Assembly (NCBI GenBank): GCA_017462485.1
Contig: JAFTRA010000039.1
Coordinates: forward strand, 1-63,629
Length of the DNA: 63,629 nt
From: Clostridia bacterium
Lineage (GTDB): Bacteria; Bacillota; Clostridia; Oscillospirales; CAG-272
Reading direction: 5' to 3'
Each line of letters begins with the position of its first letter. Position 1 is the first letter of the stretch. This document shows positions 50,395 through 59,586 of the stretch, piece after piece. The position numbers were made by a program, and so were the translations under genes. The notes beneath the pieces were generated by a model that searched no databases, was not told the DNA's origin, and was given only the letters and a program-made list of their open reading frames with translations.

Positions 50395-52149
50395 TTAAAT
50401 CTGCGGAATATAAATTTTGAATATCTCGTTAAGTTCGCTCTCCGTAAGAGCGCTGATATCCGAAAAGTCGTCACGTCTTATGCTGAACGCAACCTCGTTA
50501 AAGCCTATCTCTACTCCGCCCGAGGTAACCCCCGGGGAGTCCCAGAAGCTTTCGTCAACCGTAACGGTTGCGCCCCCCGATATCTCGTCAGGTCTGTTAT
50601 CATTCTTTCCCGCATTGAACCATCCGTCAATAGAAAGCGTATATCCCTCGGCAATCACTATCACTGCGCCTATCGGAAGAGTTTCTTTCGTGAACTTTTG
50701 CGTTGCAAAGTACTGCGATGAGGTGGAAATATTGCTTATAAGACTGTAATAATACTCGTTGTTATCCGAGCGGTAGCATCCGTTTTGCCATAATATTTCT
50801 ATATATTTTCGTTCTTCTTCGGAAAACGAAGACTCAAACGGAGTCTTTGCGGCATCCTTAACCGCCGCCTTGGCTATTTCTATTGCCGCATCCTTAGTCA
50901 GCGTTATTCCCAAATCCGAAAGCCTTACGGTTTCGCTGCCCTCGGGGTTGTATATATTCGCATCAAAATCCTCGGGGATATAGGAAAGGGGGTCTATATT
51001 AAGCCCGACTGCCGTATGCAACAACGCAAGGCACGCAACGTATCTGCCAAAATTCGACAAATGGTATCCGTCACGGGTGAGATTATCGCCTATAATAGAG
51101 GCTCTTGCGTTCTGAATGGCCGTACCCGTGTAGGAAATTAACTCAAATTTTCCCGATTCTGCTATCACGCTCTCTACAGTGTCGGCAATAGCGTAATACA
51201 TCGTTTTCTGATTTGAGTCATAATTCAAAAATCCCGAATGGGTTGATTCTCTGTCATAAGCCCAGGTCATATTGAAAAGAAGCTTTGCCTTGGGACAAAG
51301 CGGCTCGGTTAATGACACCAGCTCATCAAGTCTCTCATACGAGGAAGCAACTCCTGAAGAATCACTCACCTGCTGATAGGATATATAGTCCCAATTCTCG
51401 CTCAGCAGCGCATCTTTTGCGGTGTAGTCAGTAAAGGTCTGCCACTCACCGCTATCGTTTACGTAGTAGGTATAAGCGGGGAGATTTTCTTTTACGTTAC
51501 CGAGATGCTTATCAATGCTGCATCCCCCTATGTAGAGATTGCCTATCTTAACATTTTCAACGCCAAGATTCTTTGCGACGTCATACATATATCTCGCCGT
51601 ATCGACAGAGAAGCTATTGCCTATAAAGAGAATTTTAAGGACGCTATCCTCTTCCCATTCCTGCTTTAGTACCTCACCGCTCATATTCCCTATAATGCTC
51701 CAAATATCTTCGTTTTTGTGCCAAACGTCCTTTGCGAGAGTATCGAAATAAACGTCACCGTTTTTGCCAAAAGCATTATTCGGCGCTCCCTCTCCCGTAT
51801 AAAATAACGAGCCGACGGCAGAATCCTCTGCGTCGTCATTACCTGAGCCGTTATCGTTTACACTCTCCCCTTTTATATTCAAAAGGTAACTCCAGCCGTC
51901 ATCCGAAAGCTTATAAACGTCAGCGCTTTCAGTATCCAAGTAAAAGTCACCGAGCGATGCGGAAACACTTTTACCGTCAGGCGCTCCCTCACCCGTGTGC
52001 CACACGGTTCCGTCCTTTCCGTCGGTTCCGTCCCTGCCGTCACTTCCGTTTATGCCTTTTATAACGTCGTCACCGCCGCAGCCCGTAAAAATTACGGCAA
52101 GCGACATAAGGAGAAGCAGAAGGCAAGCTATTTTCAAGAAACCTTTCAT
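50395..52149 (-). CDS. DUF4886/SGNH-hydrolase-like lipoprotein with short collagen-like repeat
   Basis: A 584-residue lipoprotein with lipobox FTGC (Cys24). A short collagen-like Gly-x-x run follows (GINGSDGRDGTDGKDG). Two ~60-residue units then start with HTGEGAPDGK and YTGEGAPNNA. Residues ~170-400 are the DUF4886 domain with SGNH-hydrolase blocks: ILFIGNSFS (block I Ser), IGGCS, YISYQQVS, and DGYHLSNFGRY with the catalytic Asp and His. The C-terminal ~150 residues are beta-rich. Such proteins probably deacylate or deacetylate glycans at the cell surface. It is a single gene with its own promoter. Confidence 0.82.
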   Translation of the reverse strand: MKGFLKIACLLLLLMSLAVIFTGCGGDDVIKGINGSDGRDGTDGKDGTVWHTGEGAPDGKSVSASLGDFYLDTESADVYKLSDDGWSYLLNIKGESVNDNGSGNDDAEDSAVGSLFYTGEGAPNNAFGKNGDVYFDTLAKDVWHKNEDIWSIIGNMSGEVLKQEWEEDSVLKILFIGNSFSVDTARYMYDVAKNLGVENVKIGNLYIGGCSIDKHLGNVKENLPAYTYYVNDSGEWQTFTDYTAKDALLSENWDYISYQQVSDSSGVASSYERLDELVSLTEPLCPKAKLLFNMTWAYDRESTHSGFLNYDSNQKTMYYAIADTVESVIAESGKFELISYTGTAIQNARASIIGDNLTRDGYHLSNFGRYVACLALLHTAVGLNIDPLSYIPEDFDANIYNPEGSETVRLSDLGITLTKDAAIEIAKAAVKDAAKTPFESSFSEEERKYIEILWQNGCYRSDNNEYYYSLISNISTSSQYFATQKFTKETLPIGAVIVIAEGYTLSIDGWFNAGKNDNRPDEISGGATVTVDESFWDSPGVTSGGVEIGFNEVAFSIRRDDFSDISALTESELNEIFKIYIPQI

Positions 52150-52229
52150 AAAATATCCTTAAATCGAGCTGGAAGCTTACAAATCATCTCACAGCCTAAA
52201 AATCTTTATAAATTTATTGGTACGATACA

Positions 52230-52258
52230 AGTATATCATAACTAAAACTCCAAGTCAA
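52230..52258 (-). promoter_or_regulatory. sigma-A promoter of the DUF4886 lipoprotein gene
   Basis: Minus strand: TTGACT (52253-52258), 17-nt spacer, TATACT (52230-52235). Confidence 0.65.
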
Positions 52259-52290
52259 CCGAGAAAATATATTTAGCGGCAAAAAGAAAT

Positions 52291-52351
52291 AAAAAAAGCC
52301 TGCGACAGAGGTGCTGAACGCTTAAATTCGCACTACTTTTGCAGACTTTTT
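52291..52351 (-). terminator. terminator of the histidine operon
   Basis: Nested stems CTGC/GCAG and GTGC/GCAC inside A7/T6 runs, placed directly after the hisK stop. On the minus strand it ends in U7. Confidence 0.7.
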
Positions 52352-52372
52352 TATTTCCCGATATTTTCCGTT

Positions 52373-53125
52373 TTATTCGCAAAGATATTTATACTCATCG
52401 AAAAGATAAGCTATATTCTCCTTCGAGTGAGAATCGCTTGAGAGAATGAATTTTCCGCCCTTCGATTTTATGTATTCAATAATTTCGGGTGCGGGGTAAG
52501 GCGCGCTTCTGTATCCTCTCGATATAACGCCCGTATTTATTTCAAACGGCTTTCCGTAAGGGATAAGAGCGTCTATCGCATCTCGATAAGCCTTTATATA
52601 ACGTGGCGCCGTGGTATCAAATAGCTTATCCCCCTCGTTAAACTTTGTTATAAGGTCAAAGTGAGCTATAATATCGGCACCGGTTTTACGTACGACGTCG
52701 GAAAGAAGCTCGTAGTACCTTTCGCATACCGCAAGATAATCTCCCGCGAAGCGTTCCTCGACCATTTTTATAAAATCGGGCTTCGATATATCGAGCGAGA
52801 AATACTCCTCCCCGATTTTGAAATAATGCACCGAGCCTATCCTATAATCGTAGTCATTTTCGTGAGATGTGGTATAATAGTCCATCTCTATTCCGACAAG
52901 GACGTTGATTTCCTTTTTGTATTTCTCCCGAAGGCGTCTTATCTCGCCTATAAACTCCCTCTCACGCTCTCTTTCGATACAGCATTCCTTATCGAACTCA
53001 ACGTAAGAATGAGCGAGAATACCGATAGTGGAAAGTCCTTTTTCTATTGAGGATAAAACCATTTCCTCGGGGGTATTCCTTCCGTCGCAAAAGACGGTAT
53101 GAGTATGAAGGTCGGTATATCCCAT
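52373..53125 (-). CDS. hisK: histidinol-phosphatase, PHP family
   Basis: A 250-residue metal-dependent phosphatase that removes phosphate from L-histidinol phosphate, the penultimate step of histidine synthesis. PHP metal-ligand motifs are TDLHTHTVFCDG at the N terminus, IIAHFDLITKFN in the middle and LSSDSHSKEN near the end. Length is normal. It is the last gene of the operon and its start directly abuts the hisIE stop. It replaces the HAD-type phosphatase fused to HisB in enterobacteria. Confidence 0.92.
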   Translation of the reverse strand: MGYTDLHTHTVFCDGRNTPEEMVLSSIEKGLSTIGILAHSYVEFDKECCIEREREREFIGEIRRLREKYKKEINVLVGIEMDYYTTSHENDYDYRIGSVHYFKIGEEYFSLDISKPDFIKMVEERFAGDYLAVCERYYELLSDVVRKTGADIIAHFDLITKFNEGDKLFDTTAPRYIKAYRDAIDALIPYGKPFEINTGVISRGYRSAPYPAPEIIEYIKSKGGKFILSSDSHSKENIAYLFDEYKYLCE

Positions 53126-53773
53126 TTAAGTCATTTTCTCCTGCTTGACCTTTTTATCTATGACGTGACGGGAGGCAAGCTCTTTATGAATATCCTCAAG
53201 GGAAATTCCCATCTGTATCATAAGCACGAGCAGGTGATAGGTAAGGTCGGCTATTTCGTAGACGGTCTCCTTTTTATCGTCTGCCTTTGCGGCAATAATC
53301 ACCTCGGTGCTTTCCTCTCCGACCTTTTTGAGTATTTTATCAAGTCCCTTTTCGAAAAGATAGGTCGTATATGAGCCCTCGGTCTTTTCAATTTTTCTGC
53401 CCTCGATAAGCTTCACGAGTCCCGAAAGCGAGAATTCCTTAAGCTCGGGATTCTCAAACACTCCGTTATAGAAGCAGCTCTCCTCACCCGTATGGCAAGC
53501 GGGGCCGTCGGGCTCTACCACAACCACAAGCGCATCTTTATCGCAATCGGCGGTAATTGAAACTATATGCTGATAGTTTCCGCTGGTTTCACCCTTGAGC
53601 CAAAGCTCTTCTCTTGAGCGGCTGAAAAAGCAGGTAAGCTTTTTCTCCATAGATATTTTTAGGCTTTCCTTGTTCATATAAGCGAGAGTCAATACCTTTT
53701 TGCTGACCGAGTCCACGACTATCGCGGGAATAAGCCCCTTTTGGTCAAATTTAAGTTCGTTTATATCAAGCAT
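53126..53773 (-). CDS. hisIE: bifunctional phosphoribosyl-AMP cyclohydrolase / phosphoribosyl-ATP pyrophosphatase
   Basis: A 215-residue fusion for steps 2 and 3 of histidine synthesis. HisI is at residues 1-~115, with metal-binding positions in [12 protein letters not shown] and [12 protein letters not shown]. HisE is at residues ~120-210, with [20 protein letters not shown] and [11 protein letters not shown] as the metal-binding acidic helix. This order and length match the usual fusion. It is 28 bp downstream of hisF. Confidence 0.96.
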   Translation of the reverse strand: MLDINELKFDQKGLIPAIVVDSVSKKVLTLAYMNKESLKISMEKKLTCFFSRSREELWLKGETSGNYQHIVSITADCDKDALVVVVEPDGPACHTGEESCFYNGVFENPELKEFSLSGLVKLIEGRKIEKTEGSYTTYLFEKGLDKILKKVGEESTEVIIAAKADDKKETVYEIADLTYHLLVLMIQMGISLEDIHKELASRHVIDKKVKQEKMT

Positions 53774-53801
53774 ACGCTATCTCCTTTTTAGGCACTTTTG
53801 G

Positions 53802-54560
53802 TTATATTCTTACGGGAATACTGTTTTTTATCAGGGTTTTCTTAAGGTCGTTTATTTTAACCTCACCGAAATGGAATATTGATGCGGCAAGACCTGCGTC
53901 AACCTTAGGCAATTTATTGAAAAGCTCCACGAAGTCCGCCATAGAGCCGGCTCCTCCCGATGCTATAATCGGAACGGATACGATTTTGCTTACAGCGTCA
54001 AGCATTTCTATATCAAAGCCTCTCTTCACTCCGTCGGTATCTATCGAGTTAAGGACTATCTCGCCGGCGCCCGAGTCCACTCCGCGCTTTATCCATTCGA
54101 GAGCGTCCATACCCGTGTCTACTCTTCCGCCCTTTGCGAAAACTCTGAAAGCACCCTCAACGCGCTTCACGTCAACCGACAGAACTACGCACTGGTCGCC
54201 GTAACGCTTTGCCGCCTCGTATATAAGCCCCGGATTTCTTATAGCGCCCGAGTTGACGCTCACCTTATCCGCTCCGCATTTCAGCACTCTGTCAAAGTCG
54301 TCAAGCGTGTTGATGCCGCCGCCAACCGTGAGCGGAATAAAAATCGTGCTCGCCACCTCTTTGAGTATATCCGTGAAGAGCGCTCTTCCCTCCGACGAGG
54401 CGGTTATATCGTAAAACACAAGCTCGTCAGCACCGTTATCGCTGTAATACTTACCGAGAGTTACGGGTGAGGAAACGTCGGAAAGGCCCATAAAATTAAC
54501 GCCCTTAACCACACGTCCGTCCTTTACGTCAAGGCACGGAATAATTCTCTTCGTAATCAT
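53802..54560 (-). CDS. hisF: imidazole glycerol phosphate synthase subunit HisF
   Basis: A 252-residue TIM-barrel cyclase that uses ammonia from HisH to make imidazole glycerol phosphate and AICAR. IPCLDVKDGRVVKGVNF includes the catalytic Asp near residue 11. LNSIDTDGVKRGFDIEM includes the second catalytic Asp near residue 130. Its start overlaps the hisA stop by 4 bp, as is common for coupled his genes. Confidence 0.97.
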   Translation of the reverse strand: MITKRIIPCLDVKDGRVVKGVNFMGLSDVSSPVTLGKYYSDNGADELVFYDITASSEGRALFTDILKEVASTIFIPLTVGGGINTLDDFDRVLKCGADKVSVNSGAIRNPGLIYEAAKRYGDQCVVLSVDVKRVEGAFRVFAKGGRVDTGMDALEWIKRGVDSGAGEIVLNSIDTDGVKRGFDIEMLDAVSKIVSVPIIASGGAGSMADFVELFNKLPKVDAGLAASIFHFGEVKINDLKKTLIKNSIPVRI

Positions 54561-55270
54561 TTCGCCACCTCTATCGCCTCTTTTAGCGATATTGCTTTCG
54601 TATAATACGCTTTTCCTATTATAGCGCCGTAAAGCTCCATTTCACGAAGGCTCCTTACGTCGTCAATCGACGACACGCCCCCCGATGCTATTACATTCAG
54701 GGAAAGCTCACGTGAGAGCTTCTTATAAAGCTCGCGGTTTGTTCCCCGCATAGCGCCGTCTCTCGATATATCCGTAGAAATTATCGTAGAAACACCAAGC
54801 TCCTCAAGCTCACGGCAAAAGTCGATAGCCTTCTTTTCGGATTTTTCGGTCCAGCCCTTTATAGCGACGTACGAATCCTTTATATCAACACCAACCGCTA
54901 CCTTTTCACCGAAAAGCCTTATCGCCTCTACTAAAAATTTTCTGTCCGTAAGAGCAGCCGTTCCGAGAATAACTCTTCCGACGCCCGCATCAATATATCT
55001 TTTTGCGACCTCTATATTTCTGATTCCGCCGCCAACCTCAACGAACATATCGCTCTCGCGCACGAGCTTCTTTACGGTTTCGATATTCGGAGTCTCGCCG
55101 CTTTTTGCGCCCTCAAGGTCAACCACGTGCATATATTTTGCGCCCGAGGCGTAAAAATCCGTCGCAATCTCTATCGGGTTATCACTGTAAACGGTCATGG
55201 CGTTGTAATCGCCCTTCAAAAGACGCACCGCCTTGCCGCCATACAGGTCTATTGCCGGGAATATTTTCAT
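54557..55270 (-). CDS. hisA: ProFAR isomerase HisA
   Basis: A 237-residue TIM-barrel isomerase for step 4. FPAIDLYGGKAVRL holds the catalytic Asp8. STDISRDGAMRGTN holds the second catalytic Asp. GGIRNIEVAKRYIDAGVGRV is the phosphate loop. It overlaps hisH upstream and hisF downstream by 4 bp each. Confidence 0.97.
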   Translation of the reverse strand: MKIFPAIDLYGGKAVRLLKGDYNAMTVYSDNPIEIATDFYASGAKYMHVVDLEGAKSGETPNIETVKKLVRESDMFVEVGGGIRNIEVAKRYIDAGVGRVILGTAALTDRKFLVEAIRLFGEKVAVGVDIKDSYVAIKGWTEKSEKKAIDFCRELEELGVSTIISTDISRDGAMRGTNRELYKKLSRELSLNVIASGGVSSIDDVRSLREMELYGAIIGKAYYTKAISLKEAIEVAK

Positions 55271-55890
55271 TTACTTCCCCCTATCTCGCAAAATGCGCGA
55301 AGTATATTAAGGCCTACCTCACCGCTTTTTTCGGGGTGGAACTGGCAGCCGTAAACGTTATTTTTTGCAACCGCGGCAGTAAGCATAGCACCGTACTCCG
55401 CCTCGGCTATAACACTGTTTTCGCACTTCGTAGCGTAAAACGAATGAACGAAATAAACGAAATCTCCCTCGGAAAGATATTTGAACAGCTCGTTTTTTTC
55501 CTTTCCGAAATGAAGAGCGTTCCAACCGATATGGGGAACCTTATAATCGTTTGGAATAACCTCTTTTATGGAGCGAACCTCGCCCGGAATAAGAGCGAGT
55601 CCAAGATGCTCTCCGTACTCAAAGCTACGCTCGAAAAGAAGCTGCATACCAAGACAAATGCCCATTATCGGCTTACCCGTAGCTGCCATTTCCACAACCA
55701 GCTCTCCAAGTCCCGAGAGAGAAAGCTTTTTAGCCGCATCCTCAAAGGCGCCAACACCCGGAAGAATTATTCTGTCCGCACTCCTTATCACCTCGGGGTC
55801 TGAGGTTGCAGTTGCCTCTTTTCCGATAGCACGGAAGGAGCTGACGAGCGAGAAAAGATTGCCCACACCGTAATCAATTATGGCAACCAT
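55267..55890 (-). CDS. hisH: imidazole glycerol phosphate synthase subunit HisH
   Basis: A 207-residue class I glutamine amidotransferase that feeds ammonia to HisF. The nucleophile is in PIMGICLGMQLLFERS (Cys near residue 78). The His-x-Glu pair is in YGCQFHPEKSGE. The N-terminal DYGVGNLFSL and LPGVGAFEDA are typical. The start overlaps the hisB stop by 1 bp. Confidence 0.97.
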   Translation of the reverse strand: MVAIIDYGVGNLFSLVSSFRAIGKEATATSDPEVIRSADRIILPGVGAFEDAAKKLSLSGLGELVVEMAATGKPIMGICLGMQLLFERSFEYGEHLGLALIPGEVRSIKEVIPNDYKVPHIGWNALHFGKEKNELFKYLSEGDFVYFVHSFYATKCENSVIAEAEYGAMLTAAVAKNNVYGCQFHPEKSGEVGLNILRAFCEIGGSK

Positions 55891-56477
55891 TAAAGCACTC
55901 CTTTTGTCGAGGGGATATCAGAGGCAAATCTTGCGTCTATTTCGGCAGCACGTCTTAGGCTTCTCGCGCAGGATTTGAACACGCCCTCGATTATGTGATG
56001 AGCGTTATTTCCCGCAAGCTGTCTTATATGAAGCGTGCAGCCTGCGTTAATGGCAAACGCCTGCCAGAATTCACTTGCAAGCTCGGTATCAAAATCGCCT
56101 ACCTTATCTGCCTTTATGTCAAGGTCGCAGGCGAAATATCCTCTGCCGGAAATATCAAGAGCCGTGAGAATAAGCGCCTCATCCATAGGAAGCGTCGTAT
56201 CGGCATAGCGCACAATACCCGCCTTGTTTCCAAGAGCCTTGCAGAACGCCTGGCCGAGACAGATACCGATATCCTCAGCCGTGTGATGAAAATCGACCTC
56301 GGTATCTCCCTTGCAATTTACCTCAAGCGTGAATTTTCCGTGCTTTGCGAAAAGCGTCAGCATATGGTCAAGGAACGCACTGCCGCTATTTATTTTCGAG
56401 CTGCCGTCTCCGTCAAGCTCTATTTTAAGCTCTATGTCGGTTTCGTTAGTCTTTCTTTTTATCTCTGCGTATCTCAT
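55890..56477 (-). CDS. hisB: imidazoleglycerol-phosphate dehydratase
   Basis: A 195-residue monofunctional dehydratase for step 6. Manganese-binding motifs are FLDHMLTLFAKH, DFHHTAEDIGICLG and the later NNAHHIIEGVFKS. The start is taken at the ATG 56477 with AGGTG upstream; an ATG three codons earlier would overlap hisC by 8 bp. There is no phosphatase domain, which agrees with the separate hisK. Confidence 0.96.
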   Translation of the reverse strand: MRYAEIKRKTNETDIELKIELDGDGSSKINSGSAFLDHMLTLFAKHGKFTLEVNCKGDTEVDFHHTAEDIGICLGQAFCKALGNKAGIVRYADTTLPMDEALILTALDISGRGYFACDLDIKADKVGDFDTELASEFWQAFAINAGCTLHIRQLAGNNAHHIIEGVFKSCARSLRRAAEIDARFASDIPSTKGVL

Positions 56478-56478
56478 A

Positions 56479-57537
56479 TCATTCACCTAGCATTTCCTTT
56501 ATTTTGTCAACTAAAGTTTTCATTTCTTCAATACTTCCAACGGTTATACGGTTGTAGTCCGAAATTTTGTCCGCTTCAAAGTGGCGAATCAAAACGCCCT
56601 TTGCTTTCAGCTTTTCATAAAGCTCCTTACCGCCGATTTTCTTATGCTTTGCGAAAACGAAGTTAGCCTTTGAATCGGTAAATTCAAATCCGAGCCCTTT
56701 AAGCTTACCCTTCGTCCACTCTCTGTTCTCTATAATTTTCTTACAGTTATCCTTAAAGTAAGCGTCGTCAAGAAGAGCACCGACTCCTGCCGCGGCAGTC
56801 ATACGGTTAACGTTATAGGGGTTAGTCGAGTACCTGATACGAGTTAAATCCTCGATAAGCTTTTCGGAAGCAACACCGAATCCAAGCCTTGCGCCAGCCA
56901 TAGAGCGTGATTTCGAAAACGTTCCCGTCACGAGAAGATTATCGTACTTCCTTATAAGCGGAATGCAGCTTTCAGCTCCGAAATCAACGTAAGCCTCGTC
57001 GATTACTACTATACGGTCTCGGTTTGACGAGATTATTTTTTCCAGCTTTTCTATGCCGAGAGCAATTCCCGTCGGAGCGTTCGGATTGGCTATAAATACC
57101 GTACCGTGTGAATTTACGTAGTCGTCCACGTCAATTGTGAAGTCGTCCTTCAAGGGTATTTCACAAAACGGAACGTTATTGACTGCGGCAAAAACCTTAT
57201 AAAAGCCGTAGGTTATGTTTGCGAACACCGCAGGGCAGCTCTCATCGCAGTACGCCATAAAGGCAAAATTCAAAACCTCGTCCGAGCCATTGGTGAGTAT
57301 CACCTCCGAGGGCTTAACTCCAAGGCTCTCCGAGAGAGTTTTCGCCAGCTCCTTACACTCGGGGTCTGAATAAAGCATAAGCCGCCTCGCCTCGCATTCG
57401 GCATACTCTACCGCCTTAGCGGAAGGCGGAAAGGGGGATTCGTTGGTATTAAGCTTTATATATTCCCTCTCCTTAGGCTGCTCGCCGGGAGTATATGGCT
57501 TCAACGCTTTTAATTTCCCTGTAAGAAATTTACTCAT
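56479..57537 (-). CDS. hisC: histidinol-phosphate aminotransferase
   Basis: A 352-residue PLP enzyme for step 7. The N-terminal LNTNESPFPPS is the substrate-binding signature. VIDEAYVDFG is the cofactor-contact motif. TGTFSKSRSMAGARLGF contains the PLP-lysine. The start overlaps the hisD stop by 4 bp. Confidence 0.96.
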   Translation of the reverse strand: MSKFLTGKLKALKPYTPGEQPKEREYIKLNTNESPFPPSAKAVEYAECEARRLMLYSDPECKELAKTLSESLGVKPSEVILTNGSDEVLNFAFMAYCDESCPAVFANITYGFYKVFAAVNNVPFCEIPLKDDFTIDVDDYVNSHGTVFIANPNAPTGIALGIEKLEKIISSNRDRIVVIDEAYVDFGAESCIPLIRKYDNLLVTGTFSKSRSMAGARLGFGVASEKLIEDLTRIRYSTNPYNVNRMTAAAGVGALLDDAYFKDNCKKIIENREWTKGKLKGLGFEFTDSKANFVFAKHKKIGGKELYEKLKAKGVLIRHFEADKISDYNRITVGSIEEMKTLVDKIKEMLGE

Positions 57538-58814
57538 TTTTCTTCCTCAAATCTTATAACTGCGCTCTTTGCGTGGGCGGTAAGTCCCTCGCATTTCGCA
57601 AAATATTCAACGTCGCGCGAAACCTCGCGAAGCGCTTCCTTATCATAGTAGATATACTGAGTCTTTTTAACAAAGTCGTCAACTGAAAGGGGGCTTGAGA
57701 ATTTAGCCGTACCACTCGTCGGCAACGTGTGATTCGTTCCCGCAAAATAATCTCCAAGCGCCTCCGGGCAATATCTTCCGAGGAATACCGAACCTGCGTG
57801 CCTTACCCTCTCTAGATACTTAAATGGCTCGTCCACGCATATTTCAAGATGCTCGGGCGCTATTCCGTTTGCGATATCAACCGCATCGTCAAGCGACTCG
57901 GTTACTATTATCTTGCCGTATGTATCGATAGACGCTCTCGCAATTTCACTTCTTTCAAGTAATGGTATCTGCGCTTCTATCTCCGAAGCGACGAGATTCG
58001 CAAACTCCTCGGAATCGGTAACCAATACCGCGCTTGCCATCTTATCGTGCTCCGCTTGCGAAAGAAGGTCTGCGGCAATATCGCACGCTCTGTTCTTCCC
58101 GTCGGCTATTACCATTATTTCGCTCGGTCCCGCTATCATATCAATGGAAACCTCTCCGTAAACCTGGCGCTTCGCTTCGGCAACGTATGCGTTTCCGGGG
58201 CCTACTATCTTGTCTGTTTTCGGCACGGTTTCGGTTCCGTAAGCAAGAGCCGCAATCGCTCCCGCTCCACCTATTTTATAGATTTCATCAACGCCCGCAA
58301 CGTAAGCCGCTGCGAGAATATGAGGGTTTACCGAGCCGTTACTGTCGGGCGGGGTAACCATAACCACTCTTTTACAGCCTGCAATCTTTGCGGGGATTGC
58401 GTCCATAAGCACGGTTGAGGGGTAAGCGGCTGTTCCCCCTGGAACGTAAAGTCCCGCGCGGTCAACGGGAATAACCTTCTGACCTACCACGACTCCGTTT
58501 TCTTTTTTGATTTGGAATCCCGGATTTTTCTGCTTCTCGTGGAATTCTCTTATATTCTTCGCCGCAGTGCGAAGCACCTCTATAAATTTCGGGTCAACAT
58601 AGGCTATCGCCGTCTTTATTTCCTCTTCACTTACACGAAGAGACGTAAGGCTCGCGCGGTCAAACTTCTTTGCGTAGTAGTAGAGAGCCGCATCCCCCTC
58701 TCTACGTACCTTTTCGATTATTTCCTTTACCGTGGCGCTGACGTCAACCTTTTCCGCCACAGCGGAGAATATTTCTTCCCTCTGGCTGAGGGCGTCCTTT
58801 ATAATTCTTATCAT
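57534..58814 (-). CDS. hisD: histidinol dehydrogenase
   Basis: A 426-residue zinc enzyme for the last two oxidations. IDMIAGPSEIMVIADG and LLSQAEHDKMASAVLVT provide the zinc-binding Gln and His. GIAPEHLEI and LPTSGTAKFSSPLSV are conserved substrate-binding segments. Length is normal. It is 13 bp after hisG. Confidence 0.97.
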   Translation of the reverse strand: MIRIIKDALSQREEIFSAVAEKVDVSATVKEIIEKVRREGDAALYYYAKKFDRASLTSLRVSEEEIKTAIAYVDPKFIEVLRTAAKNIREFHEKQKNPGFQIKKENGVVVGQKVIPVDRAGLYVPGGTAAYPSTVLMDAIPAKIAGCKRVVMVTPPDSNGSVNPHILAAAYVAGVDEIYKIGGAGAIAALAYGTETVPKTDKIVGPGNAYVAEAKRQVYGEVSIDMIAGPSEIMVIADGKNRACDIAADLLSQAEHDKMASAVLVTDSEEFANLVASEIEAQIPLLERSEIARASIDTYGKIIVTESLDDAVDIANGIAPEHLEICVDEPFKYLERVRHAGSVFLGRYCPEALGDYFAGTNHTLPTSGTAKFSSPLSVDDFVKKTQYIYYDKEALREVSRDVEYFAKCEGLTAHAKSAVIRFEEEK

Positions 58815-58827
58815 TACTGCTCCTGCC

Positions 58828-59463
58828 TTAGTCTTTTGCTATCTGTTTTGAGATACCCGTTCTTATCTCTTCTATTTTATCGGAGAGGAATTTGAAGCTC
58901 GATTTATTCGCTATAAGTCTTGCGCTTATAGGCTCAAACTTCTCTACCACCTCAAGGTTATTCTCACGGAGAGTTGCTCCCGTCTCCACTATATCCACGA
59001 TAACGTCGGAAAGATTGAGTATCGGAGCAAGCTCTATCGAGCCGTTAAGATGAATGATATCAATATCTCTTCCGAGCGAAGAATAATATTTTTTCGCAAT
59101 ATTCGTGAACTTCGTAGCCACACGTAGCGTCTTGCTCTTGTCATCAACAAAGCCTCTCTTCGCCGCTACTGCCATATGGCAACGTCCCACGTTCAAGTCA
59201 AGAAACTCGTAAACGTCCGGAGAATATTCAAGCAAAATATCCTTTCCCGCAACGCCTATATCAGCCGCTCCTCTCTCAACGTAAATCGCCACGTCAGAGG
59301 GCTTAACCCAGAAATATCTTATGCCGAGCTCGGAGTTTTCAAATATGAGCTTTCTCGAGTTTTCCTTTATATCACGGCACTCAAATCCTGCCGCCTCGAA
59401 CATTCCGTAAACCTTTTCTCCAAGTCTTCCTTTTGGAAGGGCTATGTTAATAAATCTTTTCAT
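58828..59463 (-). CDS. hisG: ATP phosphoribosyltransferase, short form
   Basis: A 211-residue short-form HisG catalysing the committed step, condensation of ATP and PRPP. INIALPKGRLGEK starts the protein. ADIGVAGKDILLE and DVIVDIVETGATLRENNLEV (PRPP loop) are conserved. It lacks the C-terminal regulatory domain of long HisG and therefore needs HisZ, which is encoded just upstream. Confidence 0.97.
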   Translation of the reverse strand: MKRFINIALPKGRLGEKVYGMFEAAGFECRDIKENSRKLIFENSELGIRYFWVKPSDVAIYVERGAADIGVAGKDILLEYSPDVYEFLDLNVGRCHMAVAAKRGFVDDKSKTLRVATKFTNIAKKYYSSLGRDIDIIHLNGSIELAPILNLSDVIVDIVETGATLRENNLEVVEKFEPISARLIANKSSFKFLSDKIEEIRTGISKQIAKD

Positions 59464-59489
59464 ATTTGTGAACGTTCCTTTTTAGATGA

Positions 59490-59558
59490 GTCGTTTGTTT
59501 TAAGTTTCCGCAAGGGAATCCGTACAACACTCTCCGCTTAGCAAAGAATACAAACGAC
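59490..59558 (-). other. intercistronic inverted repeat between hisZ and hisG
   Basis: Perfect 9-bp inverted repeat GTCGTTTGT (59490-59498) and ACAAACGAC (59550-59558) around a 51-nt loop that can itself form TTCC/GGAA. There is no U tract, so it is probably not a terminator. It occupies the only large gap (123 bp) inside the his operon. Confidence 0.4.
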
Positions 59559-59586
59559 GTTTTTAAAAATTCATTTTAAGCTTTTT

